Numbered from the stretch's first letter, positions 56,362 to 64,000 are shown. The stretch: 64,000 nucleotides of DNA from Lachnospiraceae bacterium (GCA_028689655.1 JAQVCT010000003.1:62001-126000); one strand, 5' to 3'. Notes: a model not told the origin generated them from the sequence alone. Program-made: numbers and translations.

Positions 56362-56796
56362 CTATTCTGATACAAAATATTCATATAGTTCTTCTTCATT
56401 CTCTGCATTTAATATTTTCTGTACTATTCTCTCATCCTGTAAAAGCTCTGAGATTACCACCAATGCCTCCAAATGGCGATTGTTATCTGCTGCGGCTAAT
56501 ACGATGAAAAGTCTTACCGGGTTATCCTTATTCTCAAATTCTATGGCATCTTTAAATAATGTCACCGCAATTTGGCTTTTTATTACCCCTTGTTCCGGTC
56601 GTGCATGTGGCAGTGCAATATAAGGAGCTATTACAATGTAAGATCCCATTTTTTCAACATTGGATATAATTTCCTCTTTATAGCGAGGTTCTACATATCC
56701 GCCATTCTCCAACGGCATGACTGATTTACGGATTGCATCCTTCCAATCTTCCGCACGATTCAGGATCTGCACATTTTCCTTTTTCAATAAATCCAT
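56362..56796 (-). CDS. PTS EIIA component, fructose/ascorbate type
   Basis: The 144-residue protein has the phospho-His in IALPHARPEQGV and is the EIIA of the same system. The ATG at 56796 follows AAAGGAGG by 7 bases; upstream in-frame codons are within the site. It is the first gene of the IIA-IIC-IIB-regulator operon. The 120-base gap upstream shows no clear operator. Confidence 0.92.
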   Translation of the reverse strand: MDLLKKENVQILNRAEDWKDAIRKSVMPLENGGYVEPRYKEEIISNVEKMGSYIVIAPYIALPHARPEQGVIKSQIAVTLFKDAIEFENKDNPVRLFIVLAAADNNRHLEALVVISELLQDERIVQKILNAENEEELYEYFVSE

Positions 56797-56947
56797 TCTC
56801 ATTCCTCCTTTCCATCTATTTTGCAATGTCCCTTGCTTTTGATATGCTTAGCATAGCATTACGACTATTTAAAATGAAGTCCAAAGTGGAGCACATGATC
56901 GTGCAACTGATTGTACGATGCTGCTATTAAAACAAAAAGACCATATT

Positions 56948-57199
56948 TTACAACGAATAGTCATAAAATATAGTCTGCAATTTTTCAACAACGATACCCA
57001 AATACTTTATTATTTTCACATTCTGCTTTTCATGTGCCATGTAGCGCACAGCAATTTCTATGATTTCCACCTTTATGTCAAATGGTTCTTCAATAAATCC
57101 CCTGACTTGCTCCAGCCCTTCCTGTAAACGCACTTTTGTATCACTTACATGATTCTCCCTTCCTATGATCTTTCTCTCCAAATATTCTTTGATATCCAT
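56948..57199 (-). CDS. Small uncharacterised protein overlapping the Cys/repeat protein gene
   Basis: This open frame would encode 83 residues, mostly helical (EEPFDIKVEIIEIAVRYMAH), with no known domain. It overlaps the previous gene by 59 bases and lacks a good ribosome binding site at its ATG; a GTG inside (after the upstream stop) is a possible later start. The sequence looks protein-like rather than random, so I list it, but it may be a remnant or an artefact. Confidence 0.4.
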   Translation of the reverse strand: MDIKEYLERKIIGRENHVSDTKVRLQEGLEQVRGFIEEPFDIKVEIIEIAVRYMAHEKQNVKIIKYLGIVVEKLQTIFYDYSL

Positions 57200-57995
57200 A
57201 CGTCATAGGATGCGCCATGCAATGCTGATCGATGCTGCCATTTGCGCTCCTGTTACTCTTGCCCTTATGGTTTTCGATGCTGTGATTCTCAATACTGTGA
57301 TTTTGTGTACTGTGATTCATTATACTGTGGTGGTCTATACCTTGGTTTTCTGTACTGTGATTCGCTATACTGCGGTTCTCTATACTATAATTTTGTATGT
57401 TACGGTTCTCGCAGTTCACGTTAGGGCATTTGGCACAGATATCTCCACAGACTGACATGTCATTTTCCGGTTTTTCACTCTGTACTCTGGCTATATAAAC
57501 ACTGCTCTTCCCAGGGGATAACATACATGCCTTGTTACAGCTAATGAGATTCACATTCTCCAGGATTTCCTTCATGCATTCTATGGGATAGTTATCTCCC
57601 ATAAATTCCAGTGAGGTCTGCCATAGACGAAACCGATGGTTCAGTTCGTTTTCCACCTGACTGTATGCTTTTCTTAGCAATTGCAATCCGATACAATCCA
57701 GCATATACGCCTCCGCGATACAGCCTGCATCCTCATATGCATCTATGACACCGTCGATTCCACCGCCAAGTGTCACTGCTATCACCACATAATTGTTTTC
57801 CTCTACAAATATATATCCCGGATTATGCTGAATCACATACTGTGCATCAATGACAGGCTCTATGGCATAGTAGAGATGGGTGAGCATGGCAAGATCCTCC
57901 ACCTCATAATGATACCACTTCAGCATTTCCTGTAATTCCTGCTCTGAAAGCATTAATTCCAATTTAAATGTAGTTTTCTTTTCCTGATTCTCCAT
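57141..57995 (-). CDS. Cys-motif protein, possibly MetH-activation-domain-like, with pentapeptide repeat tail
   Basis: The 284-residue protein has a mixed domain (1-195) with GGGIDGVIDAYEDAGC, a helix AYMLDCIGLQLLRKAY, and cysteines in CNKACMLSPGKS and CGDICAKCPNVNC. The order helix-MLSPGKS-Cys cluster recalls proteins with a B12-dependent methionine synthase activation domain in Clostridia, but the match is from memory and weak. Residues 196-240 are nine units of a five-residue repeat (SIENH-like) coded by 15-bp repeats. A His/Gly-rich end follows. It lies 100 bases after the BASS gene. Confidence 0.5.
   Translation of the reverse strand: MENQEKKTTFKLELMLSEQELQEMLKWYHYEVEDLAMLTHLYYAIEPVIDAQYVIQHNPGYIFVEENNYVVIAVTLGGGIDGVIDAYEDAGCIAEAYMLDCIGLQLLRKAYSQVENELNHRFRLWQTSLEFMGDNYPIECMKEILENVNLISCNKACMLSPGKSSVYIARVQSEKPENDMSVCGDICAKCPNVNCENRNIQNYSIENRSIANHSTENQGIDHHSIMNHSTQNHSIENHSIENHKGKSNRSANGSIDQHCMAHPMTYGYQRIFGEKDHRKGESCK
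57276..57410 (-). repeat. 15-bp coding tandem repeat, nine units
   Basis: Nine imperfect copies of a 15-base unit (plus strand TATACTGTGATTCTC-like) lie within the gene above and code for variants of S-I-x-N-H. Copy number could vary by slippage without shifting the frame. Confidence 0.85.
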
Positions 57996-58095
57996 AGACT
58001 ATATTTCCCCGTATATCTCTTCCAACTTTTACGAACTTCACTTCCAGTATCTTATGGTGACATATCAGCACTCCTGAATCAAACAGAATCTCCCA

Positions 58096-59040
58096 TCAGT
58101 CTTTTTTGTCTGCGGTACGTGCATAGATATTCGCTAATACTGCTCCTGAGATATTATGCCATACAGAGAATACCGCACCAGGAATCGTGGCAAGTGGATA
58201 CTGTGCAAAATGTGTTGCAGCCAGTGATGTGGCAAGTCCCGAATTTTGCATACCGACTTCGATGGAGATTGCACGGCATTTTGTCATATCAAGCTTCAAT
58301 GCCTTACCGATTCCAAAACCAACTGTGTAACCCAGCAGATTATGTAATATTACCACCAATACGATGGTAAATCCACAGGTAAGGATCTTTGCTGAATTAG
58401 CAGATACCACAGCCGCAATAATAGCCAGGATGGAAACTGTGGAAATCAAAGGTAATACTCTCACCAGTGCTTCTGCAAATTTTGCCAATAATTTATTTAC
58501 GATAAATCCAAGTGCAATGGGAACGATTACGACTTTGATGATGGATAAGAACATATTCATCATATTGACATCTACTTTTGCACCGGCATAGAGATAGGTC
58601 AGCGCAGGTGTCAAAAATGGCGCAAGGATTGTAGACACTGCTGTCATACCTACTGACAGGGCTACATCTCCTTTTGACAGGTATGTCATAACATTGGAAG
58701 ACGTACCGCCTGGGCAGGTACCTACCAGAATAACGCCCACTGCCAATTCCACCGGCAGCTGGAATACTTTTGTCAATATAAACGCTAAGAGTGGCATCAC
58801 GGTAAACTGTGCAATACATCCTATAATAACATCCTTTGGTCTGCTGAAGACGACTTTAAAATCTTCTAATTTGATGGTCAATCCCATACCGAACATAACG
58901 ATACCTAACAACGTATTTACATAACTTGTCTTAATGAAAGATACTGAACCGGGTACGAATAATGCCAGTGCTGCCACTGCTATAGCAAAAAACGCCATAT
59001 ACTTTCCTACAAAATCACTTACTTTTCCTAAAAATTTCAT
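58096..59040 (-). CDS. BASS-family (bile acid:sodium symporter-type) transporter
   Basis: The 314-residue protein has nine or ten helices and BASS family marks (VGTCPGGTSSNVMTYLSKGD; EVGMQNSGLATSLA). Bacterial members carry organic acids such as pantoate and probably 2-oxoacids rather than bile salts. A T-box leader that appears to read an Ile codon precedes it, pointing to a branched-chain amino acid link. It may be co-transcribed with the Cys/repeat protein. Confidence 0.9.
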   Translation of the reverse strand: MKFLGKVSDFVGKYMAFFAIAVAALALFVPGSVSFIKTSYVNTLLGIVMFGMGLTIKLEDFKVVFSRPKDVIIGCIAQFTVMPLLAFILTKVFQLPVELAVGVILVGTCPGGTSSNVMTYLSKGDVALSVGMTAVSTILAPFLTPALTYLYAGAKVDVNMMNMFLSIIKVVIVPIALGFIVNKLLAKFAEALVRVLPLISTVSILAIIAAVVSANSAKILTCGFTIVLVVILHNLLGYTVGFGIGKALKLDMTKCRAISIEVGMQNSGLATSLAATHFAQYPLATIPGAVFSVWHNISGAVLANIYARTADKKD

Positions 59041-59097
59041 TTTAAAAGCCTACTCTTTCTACAGGTGTCCCTGTGTTATATTATGAAATAATACGAT

Positions 59098-59439
59098 AAA
59101 AAAACCTTTGTCTCTTTACATTTCTGTAAGAGACAAAGGTTTAAAATCCTCTGCGGTACCACTCTTATTGCCAGCATTTTCGATCTAATAGGATGGAATG
59201 CTGACCACTTAGCTCATATCTCCGACTCATGTCTTTTAATATGGAACAGTTTAACGGCTGTTACTCGTCTAGGCTTACACGGAATATCTGACTTTTCATT
59301 AAAATCCTAAGATACATCTTTCAGCTTCGAAGCTCAGAGGCGATTTTCTAAAGAGTTCTGATACTGTCTCACACCTGCCGACAGCTCTCTGTGTTCATCC
59401 GTCTTTTTACTTTTCCTCTTCATCGCGAATTATTTCATT
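59098..59439 (-). ncRNA. T-box leader of the BASS transporter, probably Ile-specific
   Basis: On the minus strand: stem I begins AGAGAGCTGTCGG, the T-box is AGAGTGGTACCGCAG (about 59151-59165), and a terminator stem AAACCTTTGTCTCTT to AAGAGACAAAGGTTT (59098-59143) ends in TTTTTTT. Aligned to the tyrS leader from the conserved GAGC end, the specifier position is ATC (59342-59344), an Ile codon; shifting one base earlier would read AAT or AAA, less usual. Confidence 0.85.
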
Positions 59440-59445
59440 GCAGTT

Positions 59446-59474
59446 ATCATAATCCCATTTCTTACATGTGTCAA
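59446..59474 (-). promoter_or_regulatory. Promoter of the BASS T-box transcript
   Basis: On the minus strand TTGACA (59469-59474) and TATGAT (59446-59451) are 17 bases apart, directly upstream of the T-box leader. Confidence 0.8.
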
Positions 59475-59695
59475 CCTGCTTTTTCTAATACTTTCTTACT
59501 ATTTTTCATTGGAAATTTTTCATTTACTATTCTATTTTGCTGTTATTTGCTATCATTTGTTATTTTTTATTATCATTAAAAACACTATGGATTTTTTACG
59601 AATATTTAAGATACTATCAATTCTTTTCTTGCTATTTTCAATAATTTCAGTACAATAGAAACATATAAAAAACTGAAACATAAAGGGAGGTCACT

Positions 59696-59878
59696 ATGAC
59701 GGGAATATCAAGCTGTGACAGTTGCAGTAATTATGTCTATGACGAAGATTATGAATATTATGTATGTGATATCAATCTGGATGAGGATGAGATGCAGCGA
59801 TTCCTATCCGGCTCTATGCAAAGCTGTCCCTATTATCAACTGGACAATGAATATGCCATCGTGCGAAAACAAAATTAG
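59696..59878 (+). CDS. Small Cys-motif protein (probably DUF6472)
   Basis: The 60-residue protein has CDSCSNYVYDEDYEYYVC at the start and SCPYYQLDNEYAIVRKQ at the end, four Cys that could bind zinc, and an acidic middle. It matches my memory of the Lachnospiraceae DUF6472 family; its role is unknown. AAAGGGAGG lies 5 bases before the ATG. It is a single gene, followed by the 61-bp hairpin repeats. Confidence 0.75.
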   Translation: MTGISSCDSCSNYVYDEDYEYYVCDINLDEDEMQRFLSGSMQSCPYYQLDNEYAIVRKQN

Positions 59879-59899
59879 AAATTTCTAATATTTCTAGTG

Positions 59900-60058
59900 G
59901 TGTTAGGCCCGATTGGAGTGATATCGGGCTAAGTGTACAATTTTGGAAATATTTCTGGTTGTGTTAGGCCCGATTGGAGTGATATCGGGCTAAGTGTACA
60001 ATTTTGGAAATATTTCTGGTTGTGTTAGGCCCGATTGGAGTGATATCGGGCTAAGTGG
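59900..60058. repeat. 61-bp tandem repeat, three hairpin-bearing copies
   Basis: Copies start at 59900, 59961 and 60022 and are essentially identical; the third is cut after about 36 bases. Each holds the hairpin TAGGCCCGAT-TGGAGTGAT-ATCGGGCTA. The stretch follows the small Cys-motif gene and has no coding potential. Confidence 0.92.
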
Positions 60059-60060
60059 TA

Positions 60061-60446
60061 TGGCTATTTTTTCTTGTATTGGCTATTTTAATGATGCCAC
60101 TTTTCTTTATACTGTAACACATAAGTCAGCGAACAGATATCTGGTTGACTTTTGAGACAACATATAGAAATGAATAAGGAAAAGAGGAGTTAGTGTGAAA
60201 GAAAGTAAATTAAGCCAAAAACGTGGTACAGACACAAAAAGAAGGCTCATATAGTGAACCATTTTAAGAGTATTCCCACCTTGGTAAAACGAGGCGCACC
60301 TGCACATCAATAGCAAACGGGTGGGTGCATCTGATAGTGATGCCGGGATGCCTTAGAATTAATTGTATTGTAACACGAAAATTTGAAAGTGTGAACCACT
60401 TTCATTACTATTTGTGCCGCCGCGAAGCGGCGGAATGGAGATTATT
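60061..60446 (+). promoter_or_regulatory. Long leader of the ECF S-component gene, with hairpins before the RBS
   Basis: About 385 bases without a recognised gene precede the S-component. Near the end, GAAAGTG-TGAAC-CACTTTC (60385-60403) and CCGCCGC-GAA-GCGGCGG (60417-60433) form two stems; the second ends four bases before the GGAG site and could block it. Upstream, GCACC to GGTGC (about 60295-60328) can pair. A 20-codon GTG frame (60195-60254) with a GGAG site is also present. No known riboswitch consensus fits. Confidence 0.45.
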
Positions 60447-61028
60447 ATGAAAAATGAAAAATTATTAAAGCTGGTCACTACAGGATTGATGGCAGCATTA
60501 TCCTACGTGGTATTTACTTTCCTGCAAATCAAGATCACGCTTCCGGGAGGGGACGCTACTTCTATCCATCTTGGAAATGCTGTCTGTGTGCTGGGTGCCT
60601 TATTATTAGGCGGTGTCTATGGCGGTCTGGGTGGTGCTATTGGTATGACCATCGGCGATCTGTTTGATCCTGTATATGTGATCTATGCACCAAAGACCTT
60701 TATCCTAAAGTTCTGCATCGGTTTGATTACAGGTGTTATTGCTCATAAATTGGGTAAGATTTCCACTTCCAACGATCAGAAACACATTTTATTGTGGACA
60801 ATTTTCGCAACGGTGGCTGGTCTGCTCTTCAATGTGATCTTTGATCCATTGCTTGGCTACTATTACAAACTGTTGATTCTGGGCAAGCCTGCCGCAGAGC
60901 TGACCCTTGCATGGAACATCGCATCCACTTCCATCAATGCTATCACATCAGCGATCGTATCCGTCATGATATATATGCCACTGAGCAAAGGTCTGAAAAA
61001 AGCCGGCCTATTCTTCACCATCAAATAA
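60447..61028 (+). CDS. ECF transporter S-component, unknown vitamin or cofactor
   Basis: The 193-residue membrane protein has six helices and pfam07155-type features (MAALSYVVFTFLQIK; SIHLGNAVCVLGALLLGGVYG; YAPKTFILKFCIGLI), related to HmpT-like substrate-binding subunits. It would bind a vitamin precursor and use a shared ECF module encoded elsewhere. The start at 60447 follows GGAG by 6 bases; the open frame reaches 60414 through the hairpin. The ligand cannot be told. Confidence 0.85.
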   Translation: MKNEKLLKLVTTGLMAALSYVVFTFLQIKITLPGGDATSIHLGNAVCVLGALLLGGVYGGLGGAIGMTIGDLFDPVYVIYAPKTFILKFCIGLITGVIAHKLGKISTSNDQKHILLWTIFATVAGLLFNVIFDPLLGYYYKLLILGKPAAELTLAWNIASTSINAITSAIVSVMIYMPLSKGLKKAGLFFTIK

Positions 61029-61050
61029 ATGAAAATAATCTAACCCCTTT

Positions 61051-61108
61051 AAAAGGCGGCTGTATCTGCATGATCATGGTATTGACCCGCGTATACAGCC
61101 GTCCTTTT
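61051..61108. terminator. Terminator between the ECF S-component and patatin genes
   Basis: AAAAGGCGGCTGTAT (61051-61065) pairs with ATACAGCCGTCCTTTT (61093-61108) with one bulge. A- and T-runs on both sides suit both convergent genes. Confidence 0.82.
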
Positions 61109-61124
61109 ATATTTCCTTTACATT

Positions 61125-61979
61125 CTAGACTTCCTTTAAATATTTCATCAGTTTATCCATATCACGGTTCATCACATCGTATCCATGCTGATAGAATGCA
61201 ACTAGCTTTTCGCTGTTCATTTCCACCTTGGATACCACTTTCACTTCCGGTCTGATGACAAATACTTTTCCCTTTTCTTCCAACTCATCAATATAATCCA
61301 TCTGTTTATTGTACATCAATGATCTGTTCAGTATCGTCTTCGTCAACTCCGGATATTCCCTAAAATAGCGCTGATACAGTTTTCTGGTCTTTGACGATAG
61401 CTTTTTGCGGTACTTGGCATTTCTCGTGAGGATCACAACATTTTTCTCATTTCCCATGTGAATGCTGCGGGCAATGGGTATGGAATCCGACAGCCCACCG
61501 TCCAGATAGGGCACATTATGTAACATGACCATGGGACTTACCAGAGGCAAACTGCTGGATGCCCTGCAAATGTTCATCAACATGGCACGTTCCTGTTCCT
61601 CATGCATATATTCCGCTTTTCCCGTGAGACAATTAGTGGTGACGATCTCGCATCTCATAGGGGATGCAAAATAAGCTTTAAAGTCAAAGGGATATATTTC
61701 ATCCGGATATTCCACGAATACCTTGTCCATATCGTACAGGGCTTTCCCCTTAAACAGGTTCCAGGGAGACAGATAGCGTTCTTCCTTATCCTTGGGAATG
61801 AAACAATCTCTGGTTCTCCCAATCTGTCCCGACACATAATCCACTGCATTGCAGCTTCCCGCTGACACTCCTATCACATAATGAAATGCAACCTTCTGTT
61901 CCATCAGATAATCTAATACGCCTGCTGTAAAGACGCCCCGTAAGGCGCCACCTTCAAGGACTAATCCTGCGTTTATCAT
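61125..61979 (-). CDS. Patatin-like phospholipase family protein
   Basis: The 284-residue protein has the oxyanion GGALRG, the nucleophile Ser 39 in GVSAGS and the catalytic Asp in YLDGGLSDSIP, the Ser-Asp dyad of patatins (RssA/YlbK type). It would cleave lipid acyl esters in the cytoplasm or at the membrane. The start at 61979 follows GAGG by 9 bases; the frame begins five codons earlier. It ends the truA-VanZ-epimerase cluster. Confidence 0.88.
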   Translation of the reverse strand: MINAGLVLEGGALRGVFTAGVLDYLMEQKVAFHYVIGVSAGSCNAVDYVSGQIGRTRDCFIPKDKEERYLSPWNLFKGKALYDMDKVFVEYPDEIYPFDFKAYFASPMRCEIVTTNCLTGKAEYMHEEQERAMLMNICRASSSLPLVSPMVMLHNVPYLDGGLSDSIPIARSIHMGNEKNVVILTRNAKYRKKLSSKTRKLYQRYFREYPELTKTILNRSLMYNKQMDYIDELEEKGKVFVIRPEVKVVSKVEMNSEKLVAFYQHGYDVMNRDMDKLMKYLKEV

Positions 61980-62002
61980 ACTTTCTAACCTCATAGCAAT
62001 TA

Positions 62003-62875
62003 TTAAATCGAAATTGAATATTTCGTTTTAAATGTTCCATTTACCTCTAATGAATTTTCCCATTCACGTTCTGCAAGATTTCCTTCAAAATCTTCTGCAT
62101 CACATCTTCCATACCAGGGTTCGATACAGATGAATGGCGCATTCTTATGTGGCGGTGACCAGATACCGAAAAGAGGGGCATCAAAGGATACCGTCAAATA
62201 TGGCATTTCATTTTCATCCAGAAAAGCGACCTTCTGTGTCTGGTTATGTTCGATGACTAATGCATCATGTTCAAATAAGTCCTCTGTCACAGATAATGCG
62301 CCATCCTGGAGAGGATAAACGATTTTTTCTGTGGTCATCAACCCAGATTCCCCTATCATAGAGGAAGTGATCTCATCTGTCCCAAAGTAAATCTCATAAT
62401 CTGTCTGTTTCTTATCGGGATCAATGGGGCACAGGAATGCAGGATGTCCACCAATAGCAAAATACATCTTCTTCTGATCCTTATTATTCACCTGCCAGGA
62501 AACGATTACTTTTCTTCCCTTCAGCTCATACCCTAATATTAACTGAAATGCAAATGGATATTTTTGCAAAGTCTCTTCGTCAGATTCCAGCGCGAATAAC
62601 AGCTTGGAAGCCGTCTGTTCTATCAGTTGAAACTCCATATCTCTTGCAAATCCATGCTGTGACATAGGATAAGTCTTTCCCTCATAAGAATATTCCTTAT
62701 TTTTTAATCCACCTACAAAGGGGAATAAAATAGGAGAAGTTCTCTTCCAATATGTCGGATCTGCACTCCACATATACTCTCTTTTTGTGTTCACATCCTG
62801 CAGAGATGTGAGTTCTGCACCAAAGCTGTTTACTTTGATACAGATTTCTTCGTTTTGAATGGTATACATTCCCAT
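62003..62875 (-). CDS. Aldose 1-epimerase family protein (LacX-like)
   Basis: The 290-residue protein is a galactose-mutarotase-fold protein with SQHGFARDMEF and AIGGHPAFLCP, carrying the usual catalytic His residues, and a Glu near CIEPWYGRCD. It is most like the LacX group, interconverting anomers of sugars or sugar phosphates. It lies 19 bases after the VanZ gene and 23 before the patatin gene. Confidence 0.88.
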   Translation of the reverse strand: MGMYTIQNEEICIKVNSFGAELTSLQDVNTKREYMWSADPTYWKRTSPILFPFVGGLKNKEYSYEGKTYPMSQHGFARDMEFQLIEQTASKLLFALESDEETLQKYPFAFQLILGYELKGRKVIVSWQVNNKDQKKMYFAIGGHPAFLCPIDPDKKQTDYEIYFGTDEITSSMIGESGLMTTEKIVYPLQDGALSVTEDLFEHDALVIEHNQTQKVAFLDENEMPYLTVSFDAPLFGIWSPPHKNAPFICIEPWYGRCDAEDFEGNLAEREWENSLEVNGTFKTKYSISI

Positions 62876-62893
62876 AGCTTTACCTTGCCTTTC

Positions 62894-63367
62894 TCATTTT
62901 TTCCTTTTGTTTTGTATATATTCTTTCAAATGATAAATACCCAGACCAATGATCACACCCATCATATTTAGTAATATGTCGTCCACATCAAATTCACCAA
63001 ATCTTGTTACCAGTTGAAATAGTTCGATATCCGTAATAAAGCACAGCGAAAACAGTGCCACCCACAGGGTCTTCTTTTTGCTGGTCATGATATGAGGCAG
63101 CAGGAATCCAAAGGGAATAAATACCAAAATATTTCCAAAAAGATTCTCAAAGCTGTTCAGTCGGGCATAATAACGAATATACATCTTTATGGTCTTGAAC
63201 AGTTCAAAATTGGCAGAATGAACCCCTGCGTAAATAGAACCGGAATCCCAATGATTCATGATGGAAAGTATCCGATCCAGCGGATACTTAAATATAATAA
63301 GACGAACAATGACGATCATATATAGAATCGTCAGGATATTCCATACTTTTTTATTATTATTTTTCAA
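62894..63367 (-). CDS. VanZ-family membrane protein
   Basis: The 157-residue protein has four helices and the VanZ-like pattern (NSFENLFGNILVFIPFGFLLP; ITDIELFQLVTRFGEFDVDD within it). VanZ proteins can raise teicoplanin resistance, but most have no known role. The start is a TTG whose last bases overlap the truA stop (TTGA), and no ribosome binding site is clear, so translation is probably coupled. Confidence 0.8.
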   Translation of the reverse strand: MKNNNKKVWNILTILYMIVIVRLIIFKYPLDRILSIMNHWDSGSIYAGVHSANFELFKTIKMYIRYYARLNSFENLFGNILVFIPFGFLLPHIMTSKKKTLWVALFSLCFITDIELFQLVTRFGEFDVDDILLNMMGVIIGLGIYHLKEYIQNKRKK

Positions 63368-64000
63368 TATTCAACATTCATAAGTGTCAGTCCTTTTGCA
63401 GGTGCCAGTGCCCCCGCACGTTCCCTGAGTCCCGCCTCCAGGATCACCGGGATGTCCCTCTCACTTTTCTCTCCCATTCCAACTTCTAATAAAGTTCCTG
63501 TTATAATTCGAACCATATGATACAGGAATCCATTTCCTATGTAGGTGAACTGCAGCTCATCTCCCACTTTTTCTATCTGTAACTTCTCAATCGTCCGGAC
63601 TGTGGATTTCCTGCTCTTTTTGGTGGATGTGAAGGCCTTAAAATCATGGGTTCCCACCAAATGATCCGCTGCCCGCTGCATATTTGCTATCTGCATGCCA
63701 TCCATGACCTTCTCCAATTGATACACATATCTTCTCTCAAAGATATGCGGAATGGTACTGTTTAAGACACGATAGCAATAGGTCTTTCTCCTGGCATTCA
63801 GTCTGCTGTGAAATCTTTCCGAAACAATCTCTATGGAAATGACTGCCACATCCTCCGGCAGATACTGATTCAGATATGCCATGATCTCTTCTGGTGACTT
63901 CTCCGTCTCTATATGGAAATTCATCACCTGTCCCAGTGCGTGGACCCCTGCATCGGTTCTGCCCGAAGCCTGTATTTCCACTTTTTTATCACACATTTTG
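63364..64000 (-). CDS. truA: tRNA pseudouridine synthase A, C-terminal part
   Basis: TruA makes pseudouridine at tRNA positions 38-40. The gene runs off the right edge; 212 codons are present, with the catalytic Asp in ASGRTDAGVHALGQ, and LNARRKTYCYRV and NGFLYHMVRIITGTLLEVG motifs. The missing part is the first 50 or so residues. The stop overlaps the VanZ start by four bases. Confidence 0.95.
   Translation of the reverse strand, partial: KMCDKKVEIQASGRTDAGVHALGQVMNFHIETEKSPEEIMAYLNQYLPEDVAVISIEIVSERFHSRLNARRKTYCYRVLNSTIPHIFERRYVYQLEKVMDGMQIANMQRAADHLVGTHDFKAFTSTKKSRKSTVRTIEKLQIEKVGDELQFTYIGNGFLYHMVRIITGTLLEVGMGEKSERDIPVILEAGLRERAGALAPAKGLTLMNVEY

Noticed and set aside
59900-60058. Possible short CRISPR array
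   Set aside because: The units are directly repeated 61-mers with identical sequence throughout, so there are no distinct spacers; no cas genes are present.
60107-60316. A 69-codon minus-strand frame upstream of the ECF S-component
   Set aside because: No RBS, no recognisable domain, and it is antisense to the probable leader.

Overview
The window looks like chromosomal DNA of a gut-type Lachnospiraceae (Clostridia, Bacillota). The reasons are low-to-moderate G+C, strong AGGAGG-type ribosome binding sites, T-box leaders, a BirA-type biotin operator, class B sortase, DUF4250, DUF4364 and DUF1385 proteins, and the gene order rho-rpmE-DUF1385-prmC-prfA. I cannot name a species. No rRNA, tRNA or CRISPR array was seen.

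Layout. 1-3.5 kb: the 5' part of a GH112 disaccharide phosphorylase with a divergent AraC regulator, bioB with a BirA operator over its -35 box, and a small DtxR/MntR-type regulator. 3.5-10.5 kb (minus strand): an XRE-Uma2 fusion, then an operon of hybrid histidine kinase, LUD protein and two ABC half-exporters whose motifs predict a heterodimer with one degenerate ATP site. 10.6-16.5 kb: MATE exporter and nth, a LysE exporter, a DUF134-NifX fusion, an orphan sugar-binding lipoprotein and a class B sortase. 16.6-19.3 kb is an AT-rich accessory patch: an IS110 element with a probable bridge-RNA region, then a VOC protein and a cupin. 19.5-26.2 kb is a housekeeping block (prfA, prmC, DUF1385, rpmE, rho, malic enzyme). 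26.2-36.9 kb: radical SAM protein, DUF4364, threonine aldolase, phosphodiesterase, rarA, chemotaxis receptor, polysaccharide deacetylase, RACo-like activator and DUF4250. 37-48 kb: split chromate-type transporter with a LysR regulator, clpB, an atypical phosphoribosyltransferase, a two-component pair with a degenerate kinase, and a BvgS-like hybrid kinase. 48-52.5 kb: hflX, tyrS with a Tyr T-box, and an SH3b membrane protein behind a long folded leader. 52.5-57 kb: an ascorbate-type PTS with a PRD regulator. 57-64 kb: a Cys-rich protein with a 15-bp coding repeat, a BASS transporter behind a T-box read as Ile-specific, a small Cys protein, 61-bp hairpin repeats, an ECF S-component, and the truA-VanZ-aldose epimerase-patatin cluster.

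The least explained material is non-coding. A 153-bp element occurs twice in inverted orientation with GTAA termini and 8-bp target duplications (IS66-like signature); one copy supplies the stop codon of the MATE gene. Five consecutive hairpins follow the malic enzyme gene, with related fragments elsewhere. A shared leader motif lies before two unrelated genes. The strongest functional lead is the T-box upstream of the BASS-family transporter, which suggests uptake of an isoleucine-related compound, possibly a branched-chain 2-oxoacid.
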